Shown one piece after another: positions 45,037 to 54,776 of a stretch of DNA of 64,000 nt. Below the pieces are notes generated by a model. That model was not told the DNA's origin, searched no databases, and saw nothing but the letters and a program-made list of their open reading frames with translations. Each line of letters starts with the position of its first letter. Within the stretch, counting starts at the first letter, position 1. The DNA is from Deltaproteobacteria bacterium ADurb.Bin207 (GTDB taxonomy: Bacteria; Myxococcota_A; Polyangia; Polyangiales; Polyangiaceae), in NCBI GenBank assembly GCA_002070115.1, contig MWCO01000018.1, positions 21,977 through 85,976 of the forward strand, given 5' to 3'. Position numbers and translations under genes: made by a program.

Positions 45037-46977
45037 ATGTATCCATTGGGAGATCCGAGTCTCGGCGCAGTGTACCTCGGTAACCAACGTTGTCTATTTC
45101 GCGTTTGGGCTCCGTTCGTGGCTCGAATACAAGTTCATTTGCATGAGCCCGATGGCCGCCGGGTAGGTCTTCAGCCGCGGCCTTTCGGCTACCACCAAGC
45201 GGTCGTGGAAGGAGTTGCGCCTGGCACACGCTATTCTTACCTGCTCGATGATGCCATCGAACGGCCCGATCCCGCTTCGCGTTGTCAACCCGAAGGCGTG
45301 CATGGGCCTTCGGAAGTAGTGGATCCATCCTTTCCGTGGACCGATACGGGTTGGTGCGGGCTACAGCTCGAAGATTATATTCTCTATGAAATGCATGTCG
45401 GCTGTTTTACCCCCGAGGGAACGTTCGACGCCGCCATCGCGCAGTTGGATAGCCTGGTGGACTTGGGTATCACCGCGGTGGAACTCATGCCTGTGGCGCA
45501 GTTCTCGGGCGAAAGAAATTGGGGATACGATGGTGTATATCCCTACGCGGTACAGCATTCCTATGGAGGAGCCAACGGATTGAAGCGATTCGTGGATGCG
45601 TGTCATCAGCGTTCGATGGCCGTGGTCCTCGATGTCGTGTACAACCATTTCGGGCCCGAAGGCTGTTATGTACAGGATTTCGGTCCTTATTTTACCGATC
45701 AAGTGCGAATCCCCTGGGGAAGCGCCATCAACTTCGATGGCCCCCATTGTCGGGAAGTACGACGCTTTTTTGTGGAAAACGCGTTGCACTGGGTGTCGGA
45801 TTACCACATCGATGCCCTTCGTATCGATGCGGTTCATGCCATCAAGGACTTTTCCGCTCGACCGTTCCTCGAAGAATTGGCCGAGGCGCTACATCGAAGA
45901 GGCAAAAGCCTCGGTCGTCGGGTGTACTGCATTGCCGAAAGCGATCTGAACGACCCCCGGCTGGTGTTACCCTCCTCCCAAGGCGGCTATGATATGGACG
46001 CCCAATGGTCCGCGGATTTTCATCATGCCTTGCATGTGTTGCTCACAGGGGAGCAGGAAGGCTATTACGAAGACTTCGGTTCGTTTAGCCAACTCGTGCG
46101 AGCGGTCCAGGAAGGATGGGCTTACGCGGGTGATTATTCGGCGTATCGAAAACGACCACATGGTCGTGGTCCAAGGGATATTCGCGCGGGCCAACTGATC
46201 GTGTATTGTCAAAACCACGATATGGTGGGAAATCGAAGGGCAGGGGAGCGTCTGGCCGCATTGGTTTCCTTTGAAGCCCTCAAATTGGCGGCCGGAGCGG
46301 TCCTGCTCGCTCCCTATATTCCATTGCTATTCATGGGGGAAGAATACGGCGAGATAGCGCCGTTTCAATACTTCGTCCATCACGGAGATCCTTCGCTCAT
46401 CGACGCCGTGCGTCGGGGACGCAAAGAAGAATTCGCCACGTTTCGCTGGCAGCAAGAGCCGCCCGATCCGCAAGAGGAAGAAACGTTTCTTCGCAGCAAA
46501 TGCGACCTCGGCTTGCGCGATCGGCAGGAACACGAGGTGCTCTTTCGCTTGTACCGACAGCTCATTCACCTTCGGAAAACCGTTCCGGCCCTTCGCGTGC
46601 TCGACAAGCGCAGAACGTACGTTCGCGGCTTCGAAGAGGAGCGGGTATTGTTCATTCGCCGGTGGGTTCATCCTTACGATCAAGACGATCGGGACCGGCG
46701 CATCGGCGATAGGAATGCCGAGGGCCGTGAGGTCATTATCGCCATGAATGTGAGTGGGGCTTCCGTGACGCGGTCTCTTCCTTTTTCTTCCGGGCGCTGG
46801 CGGCTCCTCATGGATTCCGCGAGCAGTTTGTGGGCTTGCCCCTCGGAATCCTCCGTTCGGGCGGAGCACGGGGGCGGCCCTGCCTCCGTACGAGACCAAT
46901 TCGTTTCCCAGGGCGAAGTCACCGTTTCGTTACGCCCTTATGCCTTCGCTGTTTTTTCGCGCGTGGAAGAAACGTGA
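45037..46977 (+). CDS. treZ: Malto-oligosyltrehalose trehalohydrolase TreZ
   Basis: A 646-residue GH13 enzyme that releases trehalose from maltooligosyl-trehalose. N-terminal module FRVWAPFVARIQVHLHEP, then TreZ landmarks YEMHVGCFTPEGTFDAAI, PVAQFSGERNWGYDGVYP, LDVVYNHFGPEG, YHIDALRIDAVHAIKD with the catalytic Asp, CIAESDLNDPRLV with the Glu and YCQNHDMVGNR with the third Asp. An AAAGGA site supports ATG 45037, preceded by a small GCCCC/GGGGC hairpin (45006-45018). It is somewhat longer than typical TreZ because of a charged insertion near residues 550-590. Its partner TreY is not in this window. Confidence 0.92.
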   Translation: MYPLGDPSLGAVYLGNQRCLFRVWAPFVARIQVHLHEPDGRRVGLQPRPFGYHQAVVEGVAPGTRYSYLLDDAIERPDPASRCQPEGVHGPSEVVDPSFPWTDTGWCGLQLEDYILYEMHVGCFTPEGTFDAAIAQLDSLVDLGITAVELMPVAQFSGERNWGYDGVYPYAVQHSYGGANGLKRFVDACHQRSMAVVLDVVYNHFGPEGCYVQDFGPYFTDQVRIPWGSAINFDGPHCREVRRFFVENALHWVSDYHIDALRIDAVHAIKDFSARPFLEELAEALHRRGKSLGRRVYCIAESDLNDPRLVLPSSQGGYDMDAQWSADFHHALHVLLTGEQEGYYEDFGSFSQLVRAVQEGWAYAGDYSAYRKRPHGRGPRDIRAGQLIVYCQNHDMVGNRRAGERLAALVSFEALKLAAGAVLLAPYIPLLFMGEEYGEIAPFQYFVHHGDPSLIDAVRRGRKEEFATFRWQQEPPDPQEEETFLRSKCDLGLRDRQEHEVLFRLYRQLIHLRKTVPALRVLDKRRTYVRGFEEERVLFIRRWVHPYDQDDRDRRIGDRNAEGREVIIAMNVSGASVTRSLPFSSGRWRLLMDSASSLWACPSESSVRAEHGGGPASVRDQFVSQGEVTVSLRPYAFAVFSRVEET

Positions 46978-47025
46978 CACCGTCGTGGTTGCGCTCCCAG
47001 CCCCGCCTCTGGCACACTGCCGCTC

Positions 47026-47523
47026 ATGTCTCACGATGATTCCTCCGATATGCCTGCTTGGGCGAGATATCTCCTCCTCGGAGTGTTTTTCTTGCTCGTG
47101 CTGCCGATAGCCATTTATGGCATGTATCGACAAATCTTCGTCGCCCAGGAAATCGCGCCGCGCATTCAAAAAGACCTGCTCGATCCCTACCAGGCTGCTC
47201 TTGCTCAGGGGGATTTCGAGAAAGCACGCTCGACCTATACCACCACGGAGTATCAACAGCGCGTAAGTGTTGAGGAATACCGACAAGGGATAGAGAAATT
47301 CCGTAATGAATTCGGGGAGATATCTTTATTGTCGCTGCATGAATGCACGGAAACCAAAGAGCCTGGCCGCCCTTGGTTCCAGCGTTGCGTGGTCCACTAT
47401 CACACCTCGAAAGGGGTAGTTGCCGTCAGCTTCGAGGTTGTCGAACAGAAAGGCCAATATCTCATCGACAGGACATTTCGTTATGGACCCGCGGGTCAAA
47501 GCCGTGTCGAAGCGGTCTTATGA
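47026..47523 (+). CDS. Single-pass membrane protein with NTF2/DUF4878-like outer domain
   Basis: A 165-residue protein with one transmembrane helix (about 13-34, YLLLGVFFLLVLPIAIYGMY) and a periplasmic domain whose helix-rich start (PYQAALAQGDFEKARSTYT) and beta end (GVVAVSFEVVEQKGQYLIDR) resemble DUF4878/NTF2-like lipid- or ligand-sensing folds. Two cysteines (HECTE, QRCVV) may pair. It follows treZ after 49 bases and could be co-transcribed with it, but has no clear functional link to it. It is convergent with the next lipoprotein gene. Confidence 0.65.
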   Translation: MSHDDSSDMPAWARYLLLGVFFLLVLPIAIYGMYRQIFVAQEIAPRIQKDLLDPYQAALAQGDFEKARSTYTTTEYQQRVSVEEYRQGIEKFRNEFGEISLLSLHECTETKEPGRPWFQRCVVHYHTSKGVVAVSFEVVEQKGQYLIDRTFRYGPAGQSRVEAVL

Positions 47524-47594
47524 ACCTCGCGGTGGCAGGGACTGGTTTCGCTCCGAGCCACTGGTGCCGACGAACAACCCCTTGTAATCGACGG

Positions 47595-49664
47595 CTAAGG
47601 AACGTCGAGCGGGATATCGGTCTTTCGTAGCTGTTCGAGCAGTTGTTGTCCTTGGGGGGAGAGTACGAATCCAATGAGGTTGGCGAGGTCATCCACGGTC
47701 CCGCGTTGCAACCGTAGCTCGATCGTATTGGTCGGGGTGTCGCCAGCGGTAGCCGTATGCAGTTGGAGAACGGGGGTCCGTAATTGGTTTGGCATGGTTT
47801 CGAGCGATTGATGAACCAATCTCATGTCGACGCTGGGGTTTTGAGGGAAGGTTTTCATCATGTTATCGACCATCGAGCCGTAGATGATAAACCCTCCCCC
47901 AATCGTGGAGGATTGGCGAAGGGGTTCGAGGTCTGCCAGGGACGCGAGGGTGTTTTGGGAGGGACCGGACACCACGACGCGAGATTTTTCTTGCAGTGTT
48001 TTGGGGTCGGCGGAAATCCCGATCCATGTGCGATTGGGGCCATTGGGTATGACGACGCCATGCAACGTGATGCTGCCGCGGGCTGCAGCCCCTGGGGGGT
48101 GGGGGGTGCCGGGCTTGGTATTCGCGAAGCTCCAGATGTCTTTGCTGTCAAAGGAAGCGGTGATCTCGATGCCAGTCGTACCCTGGGGATAGCCGGGAAA
48201 TGGGCTTCGCCATCGGATTTGAGGAATCCACGTGGCCTTTCGCATTTCTGGACCAAGATGAGCGTCTTTTCGTGCCTCATGCATGAGTTGCTCCATCGTG
48301 GCCACCCCTTTTTTGAAGTGGTCCGCATAAGGAGCCGAGGGCGCTTCCATCCCTAGGATCGTCCAGCCGATTATCGATTGAAAGAACTGTTCGAATTCGC
48401 GGACGGCATCGCGCGCCGTGGTAACGTTCCCCGCGGATGTCGTTCGTCGCGCTTCTCCTCTCGCCGATACAGCCACCGTTTTATGAAGAGGAATGGACGC
48501 GATGAACGTATCGATGGCGGACTTGGATTGCGCGCTCAACGGAGTCAGCTCCAGCGCGTGCGACATCAGCGACCGAGCCGTATCGTTGAAACCTTCAAAA
48601 TGAGCGGGATCGACCCAGGATGCGTAGGTGGCGTTATCAGCATCTTTGGGCAACCGCCAGAAAATTTCCGGTGGCGGTCCCGATCGTCCATTGGCATCCG
48701 TGTACACTTGGGTGAACCAGGAGTTGCGCGACCGAAACGCGATCGTGACGCGAGTGCTGATTTCATTCGTTTCGGGGATGAAGTCGCCGAAAAACGATGC
48801 TTCTTGCATATCCTCGACAAAAGTGATGCTCTCGTGCATCACCCGTTCGGGAAGCATGAGCAGCTTTGGATCGCGGATGTTCAGGATTGTTTCCATCCAC
48901 TGTTTTGCGGTCGTTGCGTAATCGGAAGCATGCGTTCGAGCCACAGGCACATATCGCTCACGCAGCGGTGCGAATCGAAGGTGGACTTCGAGGTCTTCCT
49001 TGGCCGTGGGTTGCAGGGGCAGGCCTCGGGTAAGCCAGGGTCGCAGCGAATCCAGAGCTTGTTCATCCTCCGAGCAGACCAATCGAGCCGGCGCATTTCC
49101 AAGGCTAGCTGCTAAATCACAGCGATATTCTTTAGGTGTTTCGGACTCCGAGGTTGGTGAGTCGGACGACTCGCCGTCCTCTGATTGGGGGCGCTCGAAC
49201 TTGGCTCGATAGACGCCAGGTGCGAGATGCACGACATTCCCGCGCTTTTCGAGCTGTGATAGCGCGCCCTCGAGGTTTGCCATCGGGATGGAAACCGCCC
49301 CAAAAAACTTGGGATCCGTGTCCGTGGAAGCAGGTGACAGGGCGACGGCAACATCCACGCCGGCATCCATCTGAAGTGCATCTCCCGCTCTTTCCGCAAC
49401 AACCTTTTGCAGTTCGTCCGTCAGGGAAATGGGAAGCCGAAACATCCGTTCCATCGTCCCCAACGAATCCTGAAGGTTACGAAGGCGTGCCACGAGCACG
49501 ATGGAATTAGGATCCTTCACCGGTGACAAGTCCGGTGGCAAGGCAGACGGCGGTGTGGCAACGACCGTGGGATGAGTGGAAGAAGGCGGGAGGGAAGCTG
49601 GCGTACAAGCGGCGATGCCGAGCAAGCCGAGCCCGAGAACGGTGCGAAGACGAAGCGAATGCAT
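47595..49664 (-). CDS. Large lipoprotein, function unknown
   Basis: A 689-residue lipoprotein with signal peptide ending GIAAC (Cys about 18) and a Pro/Thr-rich linker. The start of the mature domain (PNSIVLVARLRNLQDSLGTMERMF) resembles myxobacterial proteins of DUF3352-like design, with two similar halves (for example LGTMERMFRLP and the later TWIGISADPKTLQEKSRVV). No catalytic motif is seen. ATG 49664 lies right at the signal peptide; a longer upstream extension is Arg/His-rich and rejected. It is convergent with the membrane protein gene at 47026. Confidence 0.65.
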   Translation of the reverse strand: MHSLRLRTVLGLGLLGIAACTPASLPPSSTHPTVVATPPSALPPDLSPVKDPNSIVLVARLRNLQDSLGTMERMFRLPISLTDELQKVVAERAGDALQMDAGVDVAVALSPASTDTDPKFFGAVSIPMANLEGALSQLEKRGNVVHLAPGVYRAKFERPQSEDGESSDSPTSESETPKEYRCDLAASLGNAPARLVCSEDEQALDSLRPWLTRGLPLQPTAKEDLEVHLRFAPLRERYVPVARTHASDYATTAKQWMETILNIRDPKLLMLPERVMHESITFVEDMQEASFFGDFIPETNEISTRVTIAFRSRNSWFTQVYTDANGRSGPPPEIFWRLPKDADNATYASWVDPAHFEGFNDTARSLMSHALELTPLSAQSKSAIDTFIASIPLHKTVAVSARGEARRTTSAGNVTTARDAVREFEQFFQSIIGWTILGMEAPSAPYADHFKKGVATMEQLMHEARKDAHLGPEMRKATWIPQIRWRSPFPGYPQGTTGIEITASFDSKDIWSFANTKPGTPHPPGAAARGSITLHGVVIPNGPNRTWIGISADPKTLQEKSRVVVSGPSQNTLASLADLEPLRQSSTIGGGFIIYGSMVDNMMKTFPQNPSVDMRLVHQSLETMPNQLRTPVLQLHTATAGDTPTNTIELRLQRGTVDDLANLIGFVLSPQGQQLLEQLRKTDIPLDVP

Positions 49665-50216
49665 GGGCAAAGAATAAAGGATTCGCTCGCGATGCGATTG
49701 TCTTTTTTGGACCGGCCGGCGTGGTACCAGCGACTCGTGCGGTTTCGGTCGAGCCTCGAGGCGCGGAATTCCGGATCCATGGATCGAGGCATGGTGTCGT
49801 TGGTCGACAAACCATACAGGCAAGCGGGTGGAAGTCTGACCGATCGACTGATGACGAAACCGCGTTTTCGATGGAAAAGGCAGTGCTCATCGCGGGAATC
49901 GAAGATCGGAGGAGTCCTTTTTCGACACGATTGTTGTCATCGTGTAACCCTGGTGCCAAACTGAGCGCTTCGTTGTGATTGTGGACAATACCTTGATCTC
50001 CAACCCATTCTTTCGCCGACTAAAAAAACACTTGGGATTTGATTGTCGGAAGCAAAGACCGGTCGGTGGGATCCAACAAGGTCCGTTCGTCCAACAATTC
50101 CACGGAACGTGCTTGTCATTCGGTTCGACACCGATGGAGAAGGAAGGTGTTTCGTCAACGTTCGAAGGTCCTTTGGTTCGATGTATCGCTGACGAACGTT
50201 GCGATGGAGGCGTTTC
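49665..50216. other. 552-base intergenic region, no gene recognised
   Basis: Frames exist on both strands (for example 49887-50450 minus and 49975-50226 plus), but none has protein-like text or a good start. A 12-bp perfect palindrome, GATCCATGGATC, lies at 49774-49785. As a divergent region it should hold promoters for genes on both sides; none is clear by eye. Confidence 0.45.
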
Positions 50217-51260
50217 ATGTCCCTGAAAAGCTGGATGGAATCGTATAGCATCTGGGCTTTCGCGTTCGGTTATTTCGCGTGTTACGTGCCCTATTCCCTG
50301 ATCACCAAAATGCTCACCAAAGGATTGGTTCCGGGTAGTGAAGGTCAGGCAATCTCCGGTTTCGCGGTGCTGCCGATCTCGGCCGCCGCTGCAGCCGTCG
50401 GAATGGTCATTTTCGTCAGCGCCATGCGATGGTGGAAGTACGCCAATCACGTTCGAGTCCTTGGCGTCAACATACCCACGCCTTCCCGCTGGACGCTTCT
50501 ATCCGGTCTTTGTGCCACCTGCACGGTGGGAACGACGACCCTTGCGTATACGTTCGAAGGGGTCAGCATCGTTTTTGCCATGTTGCTCATGCGCGGTGGT
50601 GTGCTCGTCATCGCGCCCATTGTCGATGCGATCAGTGGACGCAAAGTGCGCTGGTTCGCCTGGGCGGGTCTCGGCATGTCCATCCTCGCTCTTCTCGTGA
50701 GCCTCGTGGATACCAAGTCTTACGCCATGCCCTTTATTTGCGTGATCGACATCATCGTCTATCTTGCCAGCTACTTCGTTCGCCTTCAGTTCATGAGCCG
50801 TCTTGCCAAGTCCGACGATGCGGATACAAATCGTCGCTATTTCGTGGAAGAACAGATGGTGGCGACCCCCGCCCTTGCGGTCATCCTTGCGATTTACGCG
50901 CTTTTAGGTTCGGGCAATCTCGCCGAGGAATTGAGCAAAGGATTCACGGCTTATTGGGGACAGTCCATTGCCATCGCCATGGTCATCGTTGGTTTTCTTT
51001 CTCAAGGCACCGGGGTGTTCGGCAATCTCATCTACCTCGATCGAAGAGAAAACACGTATTGCGTTCCTGTGAATCGATCCTCGAGTATCCTCGCTGGTGT
51101 GGTAGCTTCGTATTTGCTGCTGATTTTCCCTGGACAACGTGCGCCGGGAGCCAGTGAACTCATTGGCGCGGCGCTGGTCATCGGAGCCATCGTTTTCCTC
51201 ACGATTCCACCCATGATGGAGAAACGACGCCAACGAGCACAACAGGCGGCGTCGACTTGA
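50217..51260 (+). CDS. EamA/DMT-like membrane transporter
   Basis: A 347-residue protein with about ten transmembrane helices in two halves, the layout of drug/metabolite transporters. Hydrophobic runs begin at FAFGYFACYVPYSLI and end at ELIGAALVIGAIVFLTIPP. The motif MLLMRGGVLVIAPIVDAISGRKVRW at the end of helix four matches the position where EamA proteins carry conserved Pro and Gly residues. GGAGG six bases upstream sets ATG 50217. Substrate cannot be predicted. It precedes the TPR gene by about 70 bases. Confidence 0.72.
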   Translation: MSLKSWMESYSIWAFAFGYFACYVPYSLITKMLTKGLVPGSEGQAISGFAVLPISAAAAAVGMVIFVSAMRWWKYANHVRVLGVNIPTPSRWTLLSGLCATCTVGTTTLAYTFEGVSIVFAMLLMRGGVLVIAPIVDAISGRKVRWFAWAGLGMSILALLVSLVDTKSYAMPFICVIDIIVYLASYFVRLQFMSRLAKSDDADTNRRYFVEEQMVATPALAVILAIYALLGSGNLAEELSKGFTAYWGQSIAIAMVIVGFLSQGTGVFGNLIYLDRRENTYCVPVNRSSSILAGVVASYLLLIFPGQRAPGASELIGAALVIGAIVFLTIPPMMEKRRQRAQQAAST

Positions 51261-51327
51261 GTTCCATCACTTCCCTTTCGTAACGATCTCATTGGCAACG
51301 CGCCGTGCTCTTTACACCGAAAGGATT

Positions 51328-52149
51328 GTGTCCCAGCTTCTTCGTATGACCGCGCCGCTGCAAGAATGGATTCAAGACGCGCGGCGAGCATTTGCTCGTC
51401 GTGATTATCATCAAGCCTTGATGCTTCTCAATCGTGCGGCGGCCGTCGTCATCGAAGAAGAGCTTGGAGAGGAGTATCTTGTGCCGATTCTTCGAGCCGT
51501 GGGGGATGCAAGGTGCGGGCTTGGTGATTGGCAAGGTGCGCAGGACCATTATCGAGAAGCCCTCGAACGAATGGAGCCCCTAGGGCTTGCGGAATCCGCG
51601 GATGCGGCGGGATTGTTGTGCAATCTGGGCTACTGCCTGGACCAGCAACAGCGTTTCGAGGATTCGGAACCGCTGTATGTACGAGCGCTGAAACTGTACG
51701 TACGGAACTTTGGTAACGATCATCCGATCCTCGTTTCGGTGCTCACCAACATGGCTTTTCGTTTGACGATGCTCGATGATCTCGCTGGGGCGCGAGGGTT
51801 GTTCGAACGAGCTCTCGACATCATGCTGCGGTATGTCGATGCTCATCATCTCGCTCTCGTGGAGCCACTCAACAATCTGGGGGAAGTCGTTCGCAGGCAA
51901 GGAGATGCTGAACTTGCTGCCGAGTTGCTGTTACGCGCCGTGGGTATCCTCGAGCAGAAAGTGCCCGACGACGGTCACGAGGATCTGGACGTGCTGCTTC
52001 GCAATGCAGCTCGCGCGCTTGGTGATGCGGGACGACAAGAGGAGGCGATGGCGCTGTTGCAGCGAAATATTCGGTGTGCTGGCGCGGGGTGTTCGGTGGT
52101 CATGGAACGCTTGCCCGATGCATGCTTGCAAGACGAGCCAGGTAAGTGA
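51328..52149 (+). CDS. Tetratricopeptide-repeat protein
   Basis: A 273-residue cytoplasmic protein made of about six TPR units from near residue 18 on, with repeated A-L-x-L-L-N-R-A and G-D-W-x-G-A-x-x-x-Y-x-x-A-L-x-R patterns like kinesin-light-chain TPRs (LVSVLTNMAFRLTMLDDLAGARGLFERAL). A scaffold for protein contacts. Start is uncertain: GTG 51328 has a close GAAAGGA site, ATG 51346 is the first Met, and TTG 51292 is also open. It is followed by a membrane-protein gene 15 bases downstream, probably in one transcript. Confidence 0.75.
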   Translation: MSQLLRMTAPLQEWIQDARRAFARRDYHQALMLLNRAAAVVIEEELGEEYLVPILRAVGDARCGLGDWQGAQDHYREALERMEPLGLAESADAAGLLCNLGYCLDQQQRFEDSEPLYVRALKLYVRNFGNDHPILVSVLTNMAFRLTMLDDLAGARGLFERALDIMLRYVDAHHLALVEPLNNLGEVVRRQGDAELAAELLLRAVGILEQKVPDDGHEDLDVLLRNAARALGDAGRQEEAMALLQRNIRCAGAGCSVVMERLPDACLQDEPGK

Positions 52150-52163
52150 CATGGTGAACGACC

Positions 52164-52700
52164 GTGCGTTGGGGATTGGCGAAAATCGAGCCTGAGGGAG
52201 AACGAGAACTTCGGATTGAGCTTCCTTTGGCTCTGGTGGTGCAGCGCTTGCGCGCACAGATCGATGCCCTTCACGCGTGGCAGGGAGGGGGCATTACCTT
52301 CGGACGAAAACCGTTTCTTGGAGAGGTCCGCGGCTCATCGTTTTCCATTCGGGCCTCGAGTTCCCGAAGAGATGGGGCAACCGTTTTTCTCGTGGGAAAA
52401 CTGCATGGCTGTGATCGAGGCACCCTCATTCGTTATCGACTCGAGACGCCCGATGCCTATCTTCGTTCTCTGCCGTTTTTCGGAGTCGTGCCGGTCGTGC
52501 TTTTCGCCGTCGGAGGTTATTTCGGAAGCAGGCTGGTCGCTTTCGAAGGGACGGCTTCCTCGGTTTTCATGGCAGGGGTGGGGGCGATCGTGGGATTGTG
52601 CGCTTCCATATTTCTAATTAGTTTCGCGCGGTTAGGTGTTCGTCGGGACCATCGACGGCTTCAACGGTTTGCCCGGTTTTCATTTCTCATCGAGCCGTGA
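52164..52700 (+). CDS. Membrane protein with two helices, function unknown
   Basis: A 178-residue protein. The first half has a beta-type segment with ITFGRKPFLGEVRGSSFSIRA followed later by GCDRGTLIRYRLE, a pattern (F-x-G-x-x-x-x-x-x-F-x-I ... G-x-I/L) I associate with small conserved membrane proteins of unknown role; then two transmembrane helices (about 107-128 and 135-156) and a basic C-terminus. Start may be GTG 52164 or an in-frame TTG at 52176. It follows the TPR gene and is convergent with the response-regulator gene. Confidence 0.6.
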   Translation: MRWGLAKIEPEGERELRIELPLALVVQRLRAQIDALHAWQGGGITFGRKPFLGEVRGSSFSIRASSSRRDGATVFLVGKLHGCDRGTLIRYRLETPDAYLRSLPFFGVVPVVLFAVGGYFGSRLVAFEGTASSVFMAGVGAIVGLCASIFLISFARLGVRRDHRRLQRFARFSFLIEP

Positions 52701-52827
52701 AGGGCTTTGGGGCAAGCGGATCATCAGCCGAATGGCGGCGCGACAGAAAGGTTGATGGGCGAAGTCGAGGGGCGAATACCGTCGGAGCTGCCAGCCTGGA
52801 CCTGTTCACCAAGGCTAACCAACTCCA

Positions 52828-53466
52828 TCACTCGATATCGATCAGCCCCCGACGAATGGCAAAGCGGGTCATGTCCGAGTTGTTTCGAAGATCGAGCTTC
52901 TCGAGGATTCTGCTGCGATACGTTTCGATCGTGCTCAACGACAAACTCAAAGCTTTGGATACCTCTCGGCTCGTCGAACCTCTTGCAAGCTGAATGAGCA
53001 CCTGCATTTCGCGGTCCGACAATACGGCCTCCGGGACCTCCCCTTTGACCTGGCTCATCCGTCCTACCATCTTTTCCATGATGGAAGGACTTACATAAAC
53101 GCCCTTTTGCGCCACCTTGCGGATGGCCGTCAAAAGCTCATCGGTCGATGCCACTTTGACGATGAACCCCGATGCACCAGCACGAATGACCCGTGTCGCA
53201 TATTCCTCATTGGCATACATCGTGAGAATGAGTACGCGGATTCCGAGTTCGAGCGCAACGATTTGTCTCGTGGTTTCAAGGCCGTCCAAATCCGGCAAGC
53301 TGTAGTCGAGCACGACCACATCGGGCTTGTGTTCGCGACAAAGCTGTACAGCCTCTCGTCCCGAACCCGATTGGTCCACGACTTGAATGTCAGGCTCATT
53401 GTCGAGAAGACGACAAAGACCTGCTCGAACCATGGTGTGATCATCCACGACAAGTATCCGTATCAT
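52828..53466 (-). CDS. NarL/FixJ-type response regulator
   Basis: A 212-residue DNA-binding regulator. Receiver domain 1-120 with acidic pair Asp8/Asp9, phosphoacceptor Asp54 in VVLDYSLPD, Thr in LILTMY and Lys in GFIVK; LuxR-type helix-turn-helix about 148-205 with LSDREMQVLIQLARG and TIETYRSRILEKL. Its start overlaps the histidine kinase stop by four bases (ATGA), so the two are a cognate pair. Last gene of the operon that begins with the receiver-transporter fusion. Confidence 0.93.
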   Translation of the reverse strand: MIRILVVDDHTMVRAGLCRLLDNEPDIQVVDQSGSGREAVQLCREHKPDVVVLDYSLPDLDGLETTRQIVALELGIRVLILTMYANEEYATRVIRAGASGFIVKVASTDELLTAIRKVAQKGVYVSPSIMEKMVGRMSQVKGEVPEAVLSDREMQVLIQLARGSTSREVSKALSLSLSTIETYRSRILEKLDLRNNSDMTRFAIRRGLIDIE

Positions 53467-54776
53467 GGCGTCTCCTCACCGCTCCGTGTCGTCAACGGAA
53501 CTCGAAATACCACGCGAGTACCATGATGGGGAGCGGAGCGTATCTCCACCAATCCTCCGACGAGGGAAGCCCGTTCGCGCATTCCGGTGATGCCAACTCC
53601 ACTGGCCGCCGCGAGAGCCTCTACATCAAATCCCTTGCCATTGTCGTATACCGACAACATCAACTCCGTTTCGCCACACACCAGCGTTACGTCCACGCTC
53701 GTCGCTCCTGCATGCCGACTGATATTGTTCAGCGATTCTTGCAAAATGCGGTACGTACAAAGAGAAATCTCGTTGCTCATCGCAACGGATTCGTCCACGT
53801 GGGACTCCAGATCGACACGCATCCCCGTTCGATCTTCATGATCTTGGGTCAATAGGCGAACTGCCGGTTCGAGCCCCAAGTCGTCGAGAAGCGGGGGGCG
53901 AAGACCCCGGCAAATCCTTCGCAACTCATGAGCTGATTGTTCCACGGCTTCGACGGCGCGCTGCAACGCGATCGATGCTTCTTGGGGCATTTGGCTGGTA
54001 TGTTTCTCCAACCATCCCAACTCGAAACGACTGGCCGTCAGCAATTGCCCCAACTCATCATGAAGGTCCCGAGACACGCGCGCTCGCTCTTCTTCCTGTG
54101 CCATCAATGCTTTGCGCGATAGCATTCCCAACCGCTGCCCTGCTCGGTTGCGTTCGGTGACATCCGTGAATACGGCGATCATTCGACGTTCGTTTCCCAA
54201 GCGTAGACGACTTGCCCGCACCTCGATCTCGATGGTTGTTCCATCTTTTCGAAGATGCTCTGCATCTGCGCGAAATACCCCCGCCGCTTCGTCGCGTTCC
54301 TTGAACACCCGATACTGATGCAAAGAGTTTGGACCAATCAATTCCCTTACGTTAACGCCAGCCAGCGTACCGACCTGCCACCCATGCATGCGGCACGCGG
54401 CAGGATTGGCCTCCAAAATTACATCGTCATCGTCAAGCACGATGAATCCATCCGTCGCAGAGGCAAAAAACGCTCGGTACGTTTGCTTCAATAACGAACG
54501 CTGGGCTTTGGTTCGATCCGTGCTTTCGACGATGGCTTGCGATTGTGCCTGCTCCGCCCGCTCGGTGCGTCGACAAAAACCGTATACGAACGCCGCGGCA
54601 AGCATCGACAAGATCAGCCCGACAACATGGCGCTGCAGGATATCGTTGGGGCAACACCAACCGATGATGAGCACCAGCAGATTCATCGCGATCAGTGTGG
54701 TGCCTGCTCCAGCCCATCCGCTTTTGCCCACCCATCCCAGTTCGCGTGTTTTGCCCGGATCTACCATGGTGTTCAT
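53463..54776 (-). CDS. PAS-domain sensor histidine kinase (HisKA_3 type)
   Basis: A 437-residue membrane-bound kinase. Two N-terminal helices (about 22-41 and 50-68) with little periplasmic loop, a PAS domain (about 100-215: FASATDGFIVLDDDDVILEANPAA), dimerisation domain with His239 in RVSRDLHDELGQLL, and the HATPase domain with NISRHAGA, DNGKGFD and GITGMRERA. Kinases of this class pair with NarL-type regulators, as here. Start ATG 54776 overlaps the CBS gene stop by four bases; ATG 54767 is possible. A cytoplasmic PAS suggests sensing of a redox or small-molecule signal. Confidence 0.92.
   Translation of the reverse strand: MNTMVDPGKTRELGWVGKSGWAGAGTTLIAMNLLVLIIGWCCPNDILQRHVVGLILSMLAAAFVYGFCRRTERAEQAQSQAIVESTDRTKAQRSLLKQTYRAFFASATDGFIVLDDDDVILEANPAACRMHGWQVGTLAGVNVRELIGPNSLHQYRVFKERDEAAGVFRADAEHLRKDGTTIEIEVRASRLRLGNERRMIAVFTDVTERNRAGQRLGMLSRKALMAQEEERARVSRDLHDELGQLLTASRFELGWLEKHTSQMPQEASIALQRAVEAVEQSAHELRRICRGLRPPLLDDLGLEPAVRLLTQDHEDRTGMRVDLESHVDESVAMSNEISLCTYRILQESLNNISRHAGATSVDVTLVCGETELMLSVYDNGKGFDVEALAAASGVGITGMRERASLVGGLVEIRSAPHHGTRVVFRVPLTTRSGEETP

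Noticed and set aside
49887..50450. Minus-strand frame of 187 codons across the intergenic region
   Set aside because: Overlaps the start of the membrane-transporter gene and lacks protein-like text.
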